A stretch of DNA of 64,000 nt from positions 2,294,001 through 2,358,000 of the forward strand of contig NZ_PDCM01000002.1 in the NCBI RefSeq assembly GCF_008634025.1. Reading direction: 5' to 3'. The notes beneath the pieces were generated by a model. It ran no database searches, was not told the DNA's origin, and worked only from the letters and a program-made list of their open reading frames with translations. The position numbers and the translations under genes were made by a program. The stretch comes from Streptomyces albofaciens JCM 4342 (GTDB lineage: Bacteria; Actinomycetota; Actinomycetes; Streptomycetales; Streptomycetaceae). Positions within the stretch are counted from its first letter, which is position 1, and each line of letters begins with the position of its first letter. Positions 30,511-38,616 of this stretch are shown piece after piece.

Positions 30511-31119
30511 TCAAGTGGTCGGCGTCAGGCGCCCGTGCCGTGCGGGTCCGTCGGCGGCGTCGAAGGGCGCGACCCGGAAGAACTCGCCCTCGGCGTCGTA
30601 ATCGAAGATCAGCGCGCTGCTGCCGGCGGTGAGCCCGCTCTCCTGCGTACGGACCTGGACGACGGCCGTCGCGCCGTCGTCGGCGCGCACCTCGGCCTGG
30701 CCGAAGTCGGCGGTGACCCGGCCGGTGCGGATCACGCACACCCGGCCGACGAAGTCGTCGCGGGAGGCGACCCGTTCATCAGGCAGCAGGCGGCGGGCCA
30801 GGCGCGCCGCGGCGTGGGCACCGAGCCAGGCGGCGCACAGCGAGAGGCCCAGTGCGGCGGCGCGCAGCCGTGGGCTCTCGGTCAGCGCGGCACCGGTCAG
30901 GGAGCCGGCCCAGGCGATCAGGACGCCGAGCGAGAGGGTGACCGTCACGGGCAGTCCGGCGGCGCCACCGTCGACACCCTCACCCCCGTCGAGGATGTCG
31001 ACGGCTGCCCCGCCGATCAGCACCAGCAGCCAGTAGGCGGCCACCACCAGCAGCGCGAAGGTGAACAGGACGGCCGGGAAGGCGAGCGCGGCCCGTGTGA
31101 ATGCCCCGAAGTCGCCCAT
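30511..31119 (-). CDS. Membrane protein with C-terminal OB-fold (NfeD/YqiJ-like)
   Basis: ATG 31119 (MGDFGAFTRAALAFPAV) has GGGAGA about 9 bases upstream. Of 202 residues, the N-terminal 120 hold two to three hydrophobic helices (LLVVAAYWLLVLIGGAAVDIL; LSLGVLIAWAGSLTGAAL). The last 70 form a short beta domain (GRVCVIRTGRVTADFGQAEV) like the OB folds of NfeD/YqiJ proteins, which work with flotillins in membrane organisation. It is directly followed by the remnant of the AAA ATPase. From memory, flotillin, OB-fold membrane protein and this ATPase can cluster in Streptomyces, so this may be the intact survivor of a decaying set. Confidence 0.78.
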   Translation of the reverse strand: MGDFGAFTRAALAFPAVLFTFALLVVAAYWLLVLIGGAAVDILDGGEGVDGGAAGLPVTVTLSLGVLIAWAGSLTGAALTESPRLRAAALGLSLCAAWLGAHAAARLARRLLPDERVASRDDFVGRVCVIRTGRVTADFGQAEVRADDGATAVVQVRTQESGLTAGSSALIFDYDAEGEFFRVAPFDAADGPARHGRLTPTT

Positions 31120-31189
31120 GGCCGTCCGTCTCCCGTTCGCGGTGTTCCTGCCGGTTCCTTGATGGTGGCAAGGGGAGGGGGCGCCACAC

Positions 31190-31208
31190 ATTGCCGGATT
31201 CCGGCAAT
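31190..31208. promoter_or_regulatory. Palindrome ATTGCCGG-ATT-CCGGCAAT upstream of the OB-fold gene
   Basis: Two perfect 8-bp arms are separated by 3 bases, in the gap between the PucR-type regulator and the OB-fold gene. It could be an operator or, read rightward with TTTACG after it, a weak terminator. Confidence 0.5.
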
Positions 31209-31330
31209 CTTTACGCGTTTCTGATGTCCTGTTAACGGGCGGTGGTCTTGCTTGCGGGAGTGGCCGGAGGGTAGAGGGGACGGCCGGATTCCGGCCCCGG
31301 GGCGGGCCGCCACGGCCCGTTCCCGGAGCC

Positions 31331-32422
31331 CTACAGCGGCTTGTCCGGCCAGCCGAGCAGCCGCGCGCCCATCGCCGCCGTTTCCAGGGTGAAGCGCTGG
31401 AGGCCGTCGGAGGGGTCGTAGCCGGTGAGGAACTTGATGCGCTCCAGGCGGTACGACAGGGTGCGCACGCTCACCTTCAGGCGGCGGGCGGCCTCGGCGT
31501 TCACGTATCCGGACGCCGCGAGCGCGCCGATCGTCTCCAGCAGCGGCCCGGCGCCGCCGCGCGACTGTGTCAGCGGGCCGAGAACCGTACGGACGAGGTC
31601 GGCCATGGCCGCCCGGTCGCGCAGCAGCACGGGGAAGACCAGCAGGTCGGCGGCGCGCAGCACCGGTTCGTCCAGGTCCAGCTGCTCGGCCAGCTCCAGC
31701 GCGCCGAGGGCCTCCTCGTACGAGCGGACCACGCCGCCGGCGCCGGAGTGCGGCCGGCCGAGCGCCACCCGCCGGGCGCCGGGGCGGCCCACGTCGGGCC
31801 AGCGCGCGTAGGTGGCGAAGGCGTCCAGCACCGTGCGCTCGCGGCTCGCGCCGACGCAGACCAGCCGGCCCTCCTTGGTGGTGATCAGCACGTCGCGGTC
31901 GCCGAAGCGGCCGAGCAGTTCGCGTTCGACCCGGCGGGCGACCGGGTGGATGTCGTCGAAGGGCTCGTCGCCCTCGGCCACCGCGACCGCGTGCTCGTGC
32001 GCCAGCCGCAGCCCGAACCGCTCGGCGCGCTCGGCCAGCCGTCCCAGGTCGCTGCGCCCGTACAGGAGGTCGTCGACGAACTCGCGGCGCTCGGCCTCCT
32101 CCTGGCGTACGGCGAGCCGCTGTGCGCGTTCGTGACCCTCGCCGAACGCGGCGATCGCGGCGTCCACCGCGCCCAGCACGGCGTCGCCGGTACGGGCCCG
32201 CTCCGCGGCGCCCGCGGCCCGCGCCACCCCCGGCAGCGTGCCCCACACCCGCCGCGTCTCCCCCAGGAAGAGCCCGACCGCCTCGCGCAGCCCGTGTCCC
32301 GACTCGGCGGCCCGCTCCCCCAGTTCGCGCAGCGCGTCCAGTTCGGCGCGCCGGGGCAGCCGCCCGGTGTCCGACACCTCGGCGAGGAGCGTGGTGTACC
32401 CCTCCAGGAATTCCGGGGACAT
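31331..32422 (-). CDS. PucR-family transcriptional regulator
   Basis: The 363-residue protein from ATG 32422 (MSPEFLEGYTTLLAEV) has a GGCGGG stretch just upstream; a GTG at 32461 is an alternative. The C-terminal 60 residues are a PucR-type helix-turn-helix: SGYVNAEAARRLKVSVRTLS, then YRLERIKFLTGYDP. The middle (about 150-290) resembles the GGDEF-like or CdaR central domain of such regulators, and the N-terminal third is helical. PucR/CdaR proteins usually activate catabolic or stress genes; the ligand here is unknown. It is transcribed alone, about 180 bp after the two-RCK protein gene. No metabolic target gene adjoins it. Confidence 0.88.
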   Translation of the reverse strand: MSPEFLEGYTTLLAEVSDTGRLPRRAELDALRELGERAAESGHGLREAVGLFLGETRRVWGTLPGVARAAGAAERARTGDAVLGAVDAAIAAFGEGHERAQRLAVRQEEAERREFVDDLLYGRSDLGRLAERAERFGLRLAHEHAVAVAEGDEPFDDIHPVARRVERELLGRFGDRDVLITTKEGRLVCVGASRERTVLDAFATYARWPDVGRPGARRVALGRPHSGAGGVVRSYEEALGALELAEQLDLDEPVLRAADLLVFPVLLRDRAAMADLVRTVLGPLTQSRGGAGPLLETIGALAASGYVNAEAARRLKVSVRTLSYRLERIKFLTGYDPSDGLQRFTLETAAMGARLLGWPDKPL

Positions 32423-32600
32423 CCCGCCGTGCTGCACCGTCCGCGCTCCTCGTCGCCACACCTACTCCGGCCCCGGCCTTCGGGGCGGGTCCATCCTGCC
32501 GGACGGGGCGGGGCGGCCGGAATCGGTACGGTGCCGGAGTGGTGCCCCACAGCGGAACATTCCGCGGCATTCAGCCCATATCGCTATGTCTCCTGTATCG

Positions 32601-34664
32601 CTATGCCTCCTGCGACGGTGCCCCGGCCGGGCGCGGGCGCCGCGCGACCAGTTCGCCGAGCCCCTGGCGGGTCGCCACCAGCAGGACGCGGTCCTGGGGG
32701 CGCAGTTCGTACGCGTCGCCCAGCTCCCGTACCAGCCGGGCCCGGCCGCGCTCCGGTGCTTCCGGGGCGGCGCCGGACGCGGAGTCCGGTGCGTCGTCGG
32801 GCGCGGAGGTGTCCACGGCCAGGACGCGCAGCATGCCGGGCCGGAAGACATCGGCGATCCGGCGGCCCTCCAGGGCGGCGTGGCCGCGCGCCTCGACCCG
32901 GGCGACGAGCAGGACCCGCCGCTCGACGGGGATCGCGCCGAGGATCTGGCGGCCCATCATCGCGCCGGCGAAGGCGGGCGCGGCCAGGAAGCTGACGCTG
33001 CGGCTGCGGGTACGGGCCTGGGGGTACGCGGCGCGCAGCGTGCGGTAGACGGCGGTGGCGAAGCGGTCGTCGAACAGGCGCAGCGTCACCCGGAGCCGGG
33101 GCTTGACCGACCGGGCGTACAGCGCCGCCTCCAGATTGGTGGTGTCCTCGCTGGTGAGGGCCAGCAGGGCGTGGGCGCGCTGGATTTTCGCCGCCTCCAG
33201 TACGCCTTCGTGCGTGACGTCCCCCACTACCGTCGGCACCCGCAGCCGGCGCGCCAGCGCGATGCCGCGCGCCTCCGGGTCGGCTTCCACACACACCACG
33301 GGGATGCCCAGCTCGTGCAGCTGGGCCAGCACCCGCGTACCGACCTTGCCGAGCCCCAGCAGCACCACGTGCCCGGAGAGCCCGCGCGGCGGCCGGCGCA
33401 GCGCGGAGGCGTTGCGGAAGGTGCCGAGGCCTTCCAGCGCGGCGGCCACCAGGACCGGCAGCAGCAGCAATCCGGTGAGCCCGGACAGCAGTTGCAGCAC
33501 CTTGCGGGGGACCGGCTCGCCGAGGGCCGGTTCGTTGATGGCGAAGAGGTCGAGCAGCGAGAGGTAGGCGGCGTGCAGCGGGGAGTCGCCGGTGGTTACG
33601 GAGGAGGCGACGGCCAGTGCGAGGACCGCGCCGACGACGCCGGCCAGCGACCAGCGCAGTCTGCGGGAGAAGAAGGTGCCCAGCGGCACGCCCGGGCCGG
33701 GCAGGCTGACCCGGCGCCACAGGGCGGCCACGCCGCCATGCCGTCCCTGGCGCTGCCGGTCGCCTCGGCCGCCAGGGCGCTGCTGGCGGCCCGTATAGGA
33801 GACGGTTTCCAGGACGACGGAGCCGCGCCCCGGCGCCGCCATGACGGTGGCCTCGTCCGGGAGGAGCTCGGGGCCTTCGTCGGCGGCGGGGCCCTCGTCC
33901 GCCCGGCCGGTCTCGCCCCCGGGCGTGTCGGCGGGCAGGTCCGCCGTCGCGGACAGGACGGCGAGCGGGCACAGCCCGGGCGTGGCGGCCTGGGCGGGGC
34001 CGCGCTCCACGGCGCGCAGCAGCAGGCCGTCGGCCTCGATGACCTTGCTGGTGCCCGCCACGGCGGTGGCCGCCAGCGCGGGCGCCACGGTGTCGGCGTC
34101 GGACAGCACCGTGGTGGACGCGTCGACGCCCTCGGTGTCCAGGGCACCGACGGCCGCCGCCTGGTCGAGCAACTGCTCCAGGTACTGGCCGAGTTTGCGG
34201 TTGTAGAGCCGGATCACCAGCCGCAGCCGCGGGTTCAGGCGCCGGGCGCGCAGCGCGGCGTGGATGTTGGTCTCGTCATCGTCGTAGACCAGCGCGAGCG
34301 CGTTCGCCGTGCCGATGCCGGCCTCGGTGAGCGTGGCGTCGTCGGCCTCCGGCGCCTCCAGGACCCGTATCGGCTCGTCGGGCGGCTCCTCGGCGCCCCC
34401 GGCCTCGTCGGGCGGGCCGGAGGGCGTACGGACCATGGCGGCCGAGACCCGGCCGAGCAGCGCCTGGGCCCGCCCCAGGGGCCCGGGCGGCGGCGGGATG
34501 CGGGGCCGGTGGGGTTCTCTGGCGGACGGGACGACGAGGGTGACCCGCTCCCGGTACACGTCCTTGAGTTCGGCGGCGAGGCGGCGCGCGAGGGCGTCGT
34601 CGCCGCAGACGACCATATGAGGGGCGGCCGGATGGTACGGGGGCTCCTGAGGCACGGTGGACAC
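32601..34664 (-). CDS. Two-RCK (TrkA-N) membrane protein, ion-channel-like
   Basis: A first NAD-binding TrkA-N domain starts at HMVVCGDDALARRLAAEL and a second at VVLLGLGKVGTRVLAQLHEL. Between them lie about 100 variable residues and a pair of membrane helices (LRWSLAGVVGAVLALAVASSV; LSGLTGLLLLPVLVAAALEG) enclosing a short hydrophobic segment (AAYLSLLDLFAI) in the place of a pore loop. The potassium selectivity sequence TVGYG is absent. The second TrkA-N is followed by a TrkA-C-like region. I chose GTG 34664 (VSTVPQEPPY); the open frame runs to 34835 but that sequence is not protein-like. It is divergent from the trkA pair, supporting a role in potassium or other monovalent-cation homeostasis. 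Confidence 0.82.
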   Translation of the reverse strand: MSTVPQEPPYHPAAPHMVVCGDDALARRLAAELKDVYRERVTLVVPSAREPHRPRIPPPPGPLGRAQALLGRVSAAMVRTPSGPPDEAGGAEEPPDEPIRVLEAPEADDATLTEAGIGTANALALVYDDDETNIHAALRARRLNPRLRLVIRLYNRKLGQYLEQLLDQAAAVGALDTEGVDASTTVLSDADTVAPALAATAVAGTSKVIEADGLLLRAVERGPAQAATPGLCPLAVLSATADLPADTPGGETGRADEGPAADEGPELLPDEATVMAAPGRGSVVLETVSYTGRQQRPGGRGDRQRQGRHGGVAALWRRVSLPGPGVPLGTFFSRRLRWSLAGVVGAVLALAVASSVTTGDSPLHAAYLSLLDLFAINEPALGEPVPRKVLQLLSGLTGLLLLPVLVAAALEGLGTFRNASALRRPPRGLSGHVVLLGLGKVGTRVLAQLHELGIPVVCVEADPEARGIALARRLRVPTVVGDVTHEGVLEAAKIQRAHALLALTSEDTTNLEAALYARSVKPRLRVTLRLFDDRFATAVYRTLRAAYPQARTRSRSVSFLAAPAFAGAMMGRQILGAIPVERRVLLVARVEARGHAALEGRRIADVFRPGMLRVLAVDTSAPDDAPDSASGAAPEAPERGRARLVRELGDAYELRPQDRVLLVATRQGLGELVARRPRPAGAPSQEA

Positions 34665-34993
34665 GACGCTCAGCGTGCCGTACGGAACGGCCCGTACGCA
34701 CCTGACCGCGACCGGCCGCAGGGCGCTGAACTGGGCGAAGGGGGCCGCTCCCGGACACGCCGGGCAGTGTGCGCGACCTCCGCCGCCATGATCGGTGAAC
34801 AAGTTTCCACCCGTACCGCAAGGAAACTTACCCAAAGCTTATGTTCTCTTGTCACGTTCTTAACGCCCAGGACGGCCGTGCGGGCGAACCGCGTGGCCGC
34901 ACCGGCTCCCATGCCAGGTAGCGTGGTCGCCGAACACGCCAGGTACGAAGCAGCCGGCGTCACAGCACAGGGAAAGGTGCGAGGTAGGGGCCG
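34665..34993. promoter_or_regulatory. Divergent region between the two-RCK gene and trkA pair
   Basis: No gene. An AT-rich patch at 34797-34870 (AAGCTTATGTTCTC, TTCTTAACG) and GGTAGCGT at about 34917, about 70 bases before the rightward ATG, are candidate promoter elements. I cannot fix a transcription start. Confidence 0.4.
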
Positions 34994-35662
34994 ATGCACA
35001 TCGTCATCATGGGGTGCGGGCGGGTGGGTTCCGCGCTCGCACAGACCCTGGAGAGCCAGGGTCATACGATCGCGGTGGTCGACCAGGACCCCACCGCCTT
35101 CCGCCGGCTGGGCTCCGCCTTCGGCGGCCGCCGGGTGACCGGGGTCGGCTTCGACCAGGACACCCTGCGCGAGGCCGGCATCGAGGAGGCGGGCGCCTTC
35201 GCCGCCGTCAGCAGCGGCGACAACTCCAACATCATCGCGGCCCGGGTGGCCCGCGAGATGTTCGGCGTGGAGAACGTCGCGGCGCGCATCTACGACCCGC
35301 GCCGCGCCGAGGTCTACCAGCGCCTCGGCATCCCGACGGTGGCCACCGTGCGCTGGACCGCCGACCAGATGCTGCGCCGGCTGCTGCCCTCGGGGGCCGA
35401 GCCGCTGTGGCGCGACCCGAGCGGCGGCGTCCAGCTGGCCGAGGTGCACACCTCGCCGGCCTGGGTGGGTCACAAGATCAGCAGGCTGCAGGAGGAGACC
35501 GGCGTCCGCGTCGCCTTCCTCACCCGCCTGGGCGAGGCGATGCTGCCGACCTCGCAGACCGTGTTGCAGGAAGGCGACCTGGTGCACGTGATGATGCGCA
35601 CCGACGAGGTCGAGAAGGTGGAAGCGGTGTTCGCCGAAGGGCCCGAGGAGGCGCACGCATGA
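34994..35662 (+). CDS. TrkA-family potassium uptake regulatory protein (first of pair)
   Basis: The 222-residue protein begins MHIVIMGCGRVGSALAQTLE, the dinucleotide-binding GxGxxG of RCK/TrkA-N domains, with conserved D (AVVDQDPTAF) at the end of strand 2. A TrkA-C domain covers residues about 140-215 (VQLAEVHTSPAWVGHKISR). GAGGTAGG lies about 10 bases before the ATG. Such soluble subunits bind NAD(H) or ATP on the cytoplasmic face of Trk/Ktr or APC-type potassium carriers and gate them. No trkH/ktrB gene is adjacent; the nearest candidate partner is the KimA-like permease encoded at 27528-29579. It is coupled by a 4-bp overlap to a second copy. Confidence 0.92.
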   Translation: MHIVIMGCGRVGSALAQTLESQGHTIAVVDQDPTAFRRLGSAFGGRRVTGVGFDQDTLREAGIEEAGAFAAVSSGDNSNIIAARVAREMFGVENVAARIYDPRRAEVYQRLGIPTVATVRWTADQMLRRLLPSGAEPLWRDPSGGVQLAEVHTSPAWVGHKISRLQEETGVRVAFLTRLGEAMLPTSQTVLQEGDLVHVMMRTDEVEKVEAVFAEGPEEAHA

Positions 35663-36327
35663 GGGTCGCGATCGCGGGCGCGGGTGCGGTGGGCCGCTCC
35701 ATCGCGGGCGAGCTGCTGGAAAACGGCCACGAGATCCTGCTCATCGACAAGGCGCCGACGGCGATCTCGGTCGAGCGGGTGCCGCTGGCGGAGTGGCTGC
35801 TGGCCGACGCCTGCGAGATCACCTCGCTGGACGAGGCCGCGCTTCAGCGCTGCAACGTCGTCATCGCGGCGACCGGCGACGACAAGGTCAACCTGGTCGT
35901 CTCGCTGCTCGCCAAGACCGAGTACGGCGTGCCGCGGGTGGTGGCCCGCGTGAACAACCCCAAGAACGAGTGGCTGTTCAACGAGGCGTGGGGCGTGGAC
36001 GTCGCCGTCTCCACGCCGCGCCTGATGTCGGCGCTGGTCGAGGAGGCGGTGAGCGTCGGCGATCTCGTACGGCTGCTGCGCTTCAGCCACGGCGACGCCA
36101 ACCTCGTGGAGCTGACGCTGCCGCCGGAGGCGGCGCTGGCCGGCACCCGGGTCGGCGATGTCCAGTGGCCCGAGGACACCTCGCTGGTCACGATCATCCG
36201 GGGCAACCGGGTGCTCACGCCGAACAAGGAGGACGCGCTGGAGGCGGGCGACGAGCTGCTGTTCGTCGCGGCCCAGTCGCGCGAGGAGCAGCTGGAGGAC
36301 CTGCTGTCGGTACGCCGCGAGGCGTGA
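35659..36327 (+). CDS. TrkA-family potassium uptake regulatory protein (second of pair)
   Basis: The 222-residue protein begins MRVAIAGAGAVGRSIAGELL with the GxGxxG dinucleotide loop and LLIDKAPTAI at the acidic end of strand 2. NVVIAATGDDKVNLVVSLLA and the TrkA-C region (ELTLPPEAALAGTRVGDVQW) follow. ATG overlaps the stop of the first trkA in an ATGA arrangement, so the two are made in matching amounts and may form hetero-oligomeric RCK rings. Sequence identity with the first copy is low outside the motifs, so this is an old pair rather than a recent duplication. Confidence 0.92.
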   Translation: MRVAIAGAGAVGRSIAGELLENGHEILLIDKAPTAISVERVPLAEWLLADACEITSLDEAALQRCNVVIAATGDDKVNLVVSLLAKTEYGVPRVVARVNNPKNEWLFNEAWGVDVAVSTPRLMSALVEEAVSVGDLVRLLRFSHGDANLVELTLPPEAALAGTRVGDVQWPEDTSLVTIIRGNRVLTPNKEDALEAGDELLFVAAQSREEQLEDLLSVRREA

Positions 36328-36338
36328 CGGCGCAGCCA

Positions 36339-36384
36339 TACGGGGAAGGGCCGGGAACCATGTGGTTCCCGGCCCTTCCCCGTA
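36339..36384. terminator. Perfect 22-bp bidirectional terminator stem
   Basis: The arm at 36339-36360 (starting TACGGGGAAGGGCC) is perfectly complementary over 22 bp to 36363-36384, with almost no loop. It sits between the convergent trkA pair and DUF3159 genes, 11 bases from each stop. Confidence 0.92.
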
Positions 36385-36394
36385 CCTCCGCTGC

Positions 36395-37258
36395 TCAGCG
36401 GCGGTGCCGGGGCCCCGTGCGGTCCGGCTGCTCGGCGGCCAGCGCCTGCGGCGTGATGTCCTTGGCGAGGTCCGCGGCCACCCCGTCCAGGACGTCGGTC
36501 TCCCGCGCCGCGCGCTCCCGCGCCGCCTTCGCCTCCTCCTCGGCCTTCTCCTTGGCCTCCATCTCGGCGAAGACGTCGATCGGCGCCGGCGCCTTGGCCA
36601 GGAACAGCCAGGTCAGCCAGACCGCCAGCAGGAACGGCGGGATCTTCAGCGCGATCAGCACCCAGCCGAGGTGGGTGGTGTCCGCCCACCAGTACAGCGG
36701 GAAGAGGATCGCGCACTTGGCCAGCAGGATCAGGCCCCAGGCCCAGCTGGCCTTGGCGTACGCCTTCTTGCGGCCCGGGTTGCGGGTGCGCCAGGAGAGG
36801 TTCTCCTTGAACACCGGCCCCAGGATCAGGCCGATCAGCGGCGCGCCGGCCAGCGTGGTGACGATGTAGGCGACGCCCAGGCCCAGCGTGTAGAGCATGC
36901 CGGGCAGGTAGAAGTCCTTGGCGTTGCCGGTCATCATCGCGAAGACCACGCCGAAGGCCACCCCGAAGACGCCGCTGAAGGCGTGCTTGACGGTGTCCTT
37001 GCGCACCAGGCGGGCGGCGGCCAGCACCAGCGAGACCGCCAGCGCGGCGATCGCCGAGATGTGCAGGTCCTTGTTGACCGTGTAGATCGTGACGAACAGC
37101 AGACCCGGCAGAACGGTCTCCACCATGCCGCGTACGCCGCCGAAGGCCTCGAAGAGGGCCGCCTCGGTGACGGCTCTGCCGTCGGCGGCGCCGTCCTGCT
37201 CCTGGACCGGCCCGTCGTCCGGTCCGGTGGTTCGCGTGGGTCGGTCGTCAGACGTCAC
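36395..37258 (-). CDS. DUF3159 membrane protein
   Basis: GTG 37258 starts a 287-residue protein. After an acidic N-terminal tail, residues about 35-235 hold six to seven membrane helices (FGGVRGMVETVLPGLLFVTI; DTVKHAFSGVFGVAFGVVFA; LLAKCAILFPLYWWADTTHL), and a charged coiled-coil-like tail (EMEAKEKAEEEAKAARERAA) ends the chain. This is the pattern of the actinobacterial DUF3159 family, whose function is unknown. It follows the OB-fold gene by three bases and is cotranscribed with it. Confidence 0.88.
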   Translation of the reverse strand: MTSDDRPTRTTGPDDGPVQEQDGAADGRAVTEAALFEAFGGVRGMVETVLPGLLFVTIYTVNKDLHISAIAALAVSLVLAAARLVRKDTVKHAFSGVFGVAFGVVFAMMTGNAKDFYLPGMLYTLGLGVAYIVTTLAGAPLIGLILGPVFKENLSWRTRNPGRKKAYAKASWAWGLILLAKCAILFPLYWWADTTHLGWVLIALKIPPFLLAVWLTWLFLAKAPAPIDVFAEMEAKEKAEEEAKAARERAARETDVLDGVAADLAKDITPQALAAEQPDRTGPRHRR

Positions 37259-37261
37259 CGG

Positions 37262-37660
37262 CTACTCCTGTCCGAGCGGTCGGAGTTCGTATTTCGGATT
37301 GAACAGCACCCGGCGTCCGTGGCTCATGGAGATCCGGCCCGAGGCGATGAGCTTGCGGCCCGGCTCTATGCCGGTGATCGCACGCCGGCCCAGCCACACC
37401 ACGTCCAGCGCGGCGGAGCCGTCGAACAGCTCCGCCTCCAGGGCGGGCACACCGGCGCGCGGCCGCAGCGTCACATGCCGCAGGGTGCCGGTGACCTTGA
37501 CTATCTGCCGGTCGTCGCAGTCGCAGATGCGGGTACAGCCGGTGTCCTCGGCGTCCTGCCGCAGCTCGGCCGACTCCAGCTCCTCCTCGGAGGAGGACAG
37601 CCTGTCGAGCATCCGGCGGAACCGGCCTGCCGGCTTCTCGGATCGGGTCCCAGCACTCAT
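37262..37660 (-). CDS. OB-fold nucleic-acid-binding protein
   Basis: ATG 37660 (MSAGTRSEKPAGRFRRMLDR) begins a 132-residue protein; the in-frame extension to 37738 has no ribosome binding site. After an acidic linker with CTRICDCDDRQ, the core reads VKVTGTLRHVTLRP, ELFDGSAALDVVWLGRR and GRKLIASGRISMSHGRRVLF, the five strands of an OB fold as in RecG and related proteins. In Streptomyces this small protein is regularly encoded with DUF3159 and near TrkA genes. Its nucleic acid target is unknown. Confidence 0.88.
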   Translation of the reverse strand: MSAGTRSEKPAGRFRRMLDRLSSSEEELESAELRQDAEDTGCTRICDCDDRQIVKVTGTLRHVTLRPRAGVPALEAELFDGSAALDVVWLGRRAITGIEPGRKLIASGRISMSHGRRVLFNPKYELRPLGQE

Positions 37661-37808
37661 GGACCCAGCGTACCGGTGTACGGGGGCCGGGATCACGGCC
37701 GCGGAGCGCGCCGTGCGGCCCGGTGACGCGCGGCTCACGGCCGGCGCGGTCCGTACGGTCCGGACACCCGCGCCCGAGGCCGGCGCGCGCCGGGTGCCGG
37801 TATCCGTA

Positions 37809-38492
37809 TCACTGCTCGAAGCGGTAGCCCATGCCGGGCTCGGTGACGAAGTGCCGGGGGTGCGAGGGGTCGCTCTCCAGCTTGCGGCGCAGCTGTGCCA
37901 TGTAGACGCGCAGGTAGTTGGTCTCGGTTCCGTAGGAGGGGCCCCACACCTCCTGGAGGAGCTGCTTCTGGCTGACGAGACGACCCGTATTGCGGACCAG
38001 GACCTCCAGGAGATGCCACTCGGTCGGCGTAAGGCGCACGTCCCGGCCGCCGCGGTTGACCTTCTTGGCGGCGAGGTCGACGGTGAAACCCTCGGTCTCC
38101 ACGACCACCGCGTCCTCGGCGGGCCCGGTCGGCTCGGCCCGGCGCACCGCGGCCCGCAGCCGGGCCAGCAGCTCGTCCATCCCGAACGGCTTGGTCACGT
38201 AGTCGTCCGCCCCGGCGTCCAGCGCCTCGACCTTCTCGTCCGAGGTCTGCCGGGCCGAGAGCACCAGGATCGGCACCCGGGTCCAGCCCCGCAGGCCCTT
38301 GATCACCTCCACGCCGTCCATGTCGGGCAGGCCCAGGTCCAGGACGATGACGTCGGGATGGCGGGCGGCGGCCAGCTTGAGGGCGGTGGCGCCGTCGGGG
38401 GCCGCGTCGACCTCGTACTTGCGCGCCTTCAGGTTGATCACGAGGGCCCGTACGATCTGCGGCTCGTCATCGACCACAAGCACCCGGTTCAC
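37809..38492 (-). CDS. kdpE: KdpE response regulator
   Basis: GTG 38492 with GAGGAGA 6 bases upstream begins the 227-residue OmpR-family regulator NRVLVVDDEPQIVRALVINL. The phosphoacceptor Asp is in VIVLDLGLPDMDG, the Thr/Ser switch in LVLSARQ and the Lys in DDYVTKPF. The winged-helix DNA-binding domain covers residues about 130-225 (LTPTEWHLLEVLVRNTGRLV; TNYLRVYMAQLRRKLE). KdpE turns on kdpFABC under potassium limitation or salt stress. It lies 124 bp after kdpD, with a hairpin in the gap. Confidence 0.93.
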   Translation of the reverse strand: MNRVLVVDDEPQIVRALVINLKARKYEVDAAPDGATALKLAAARHPDVIVLDLGLPDMDGVEVIKGLRGWTRVPILVLSARQTSDEKVEALDAGADDYVTKPFGMDELLARLRAAVRRAEPTGPAEDAVVVETEGFTVDLAAKKVNRGGRDVRLTPTEWHLLEVLVRNTGRLVSQKQLLQEVWGPSYGTETNYLRVYMAQLRRKLESDPSHPRHFVTEPGMGYRFEQ

Positions 38493-38571
38493 TGTCGTTC
38501 TCCTCGTGGTGGGGAAACCCGCCGGGCCGTGCCCGCGCGGTGTCGGCTGGAAGGCGGCTCCAGGGGGCCGG

Positions 38572-38596
38572 GGAGCGGCCCGTGCGGGGCCGCTCC
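38572..38596 (-). terminator. Hairpin between kdpD and kdpE
   Basis: GGAGCGGCCC (38572-38581) pairs with GGGCCGCTCC (38587-38596) across a 5-base loop. It could lower kdpE expression relative to kdpD as an attenuator, or merely stabilise the transcript. Confidence 0.45.
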
Positions 38597-38616
38597 GGGG
38601 TCGGCGGGGCGCGCGC

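Noticed and set aside
34665..34835. N-terminal extension of the two-RCK protein to a TTG at 34835
   Set aside because: The added sequence is Cys/Gly-rich, has no ribosome binding site and would cover the divergent promoter.
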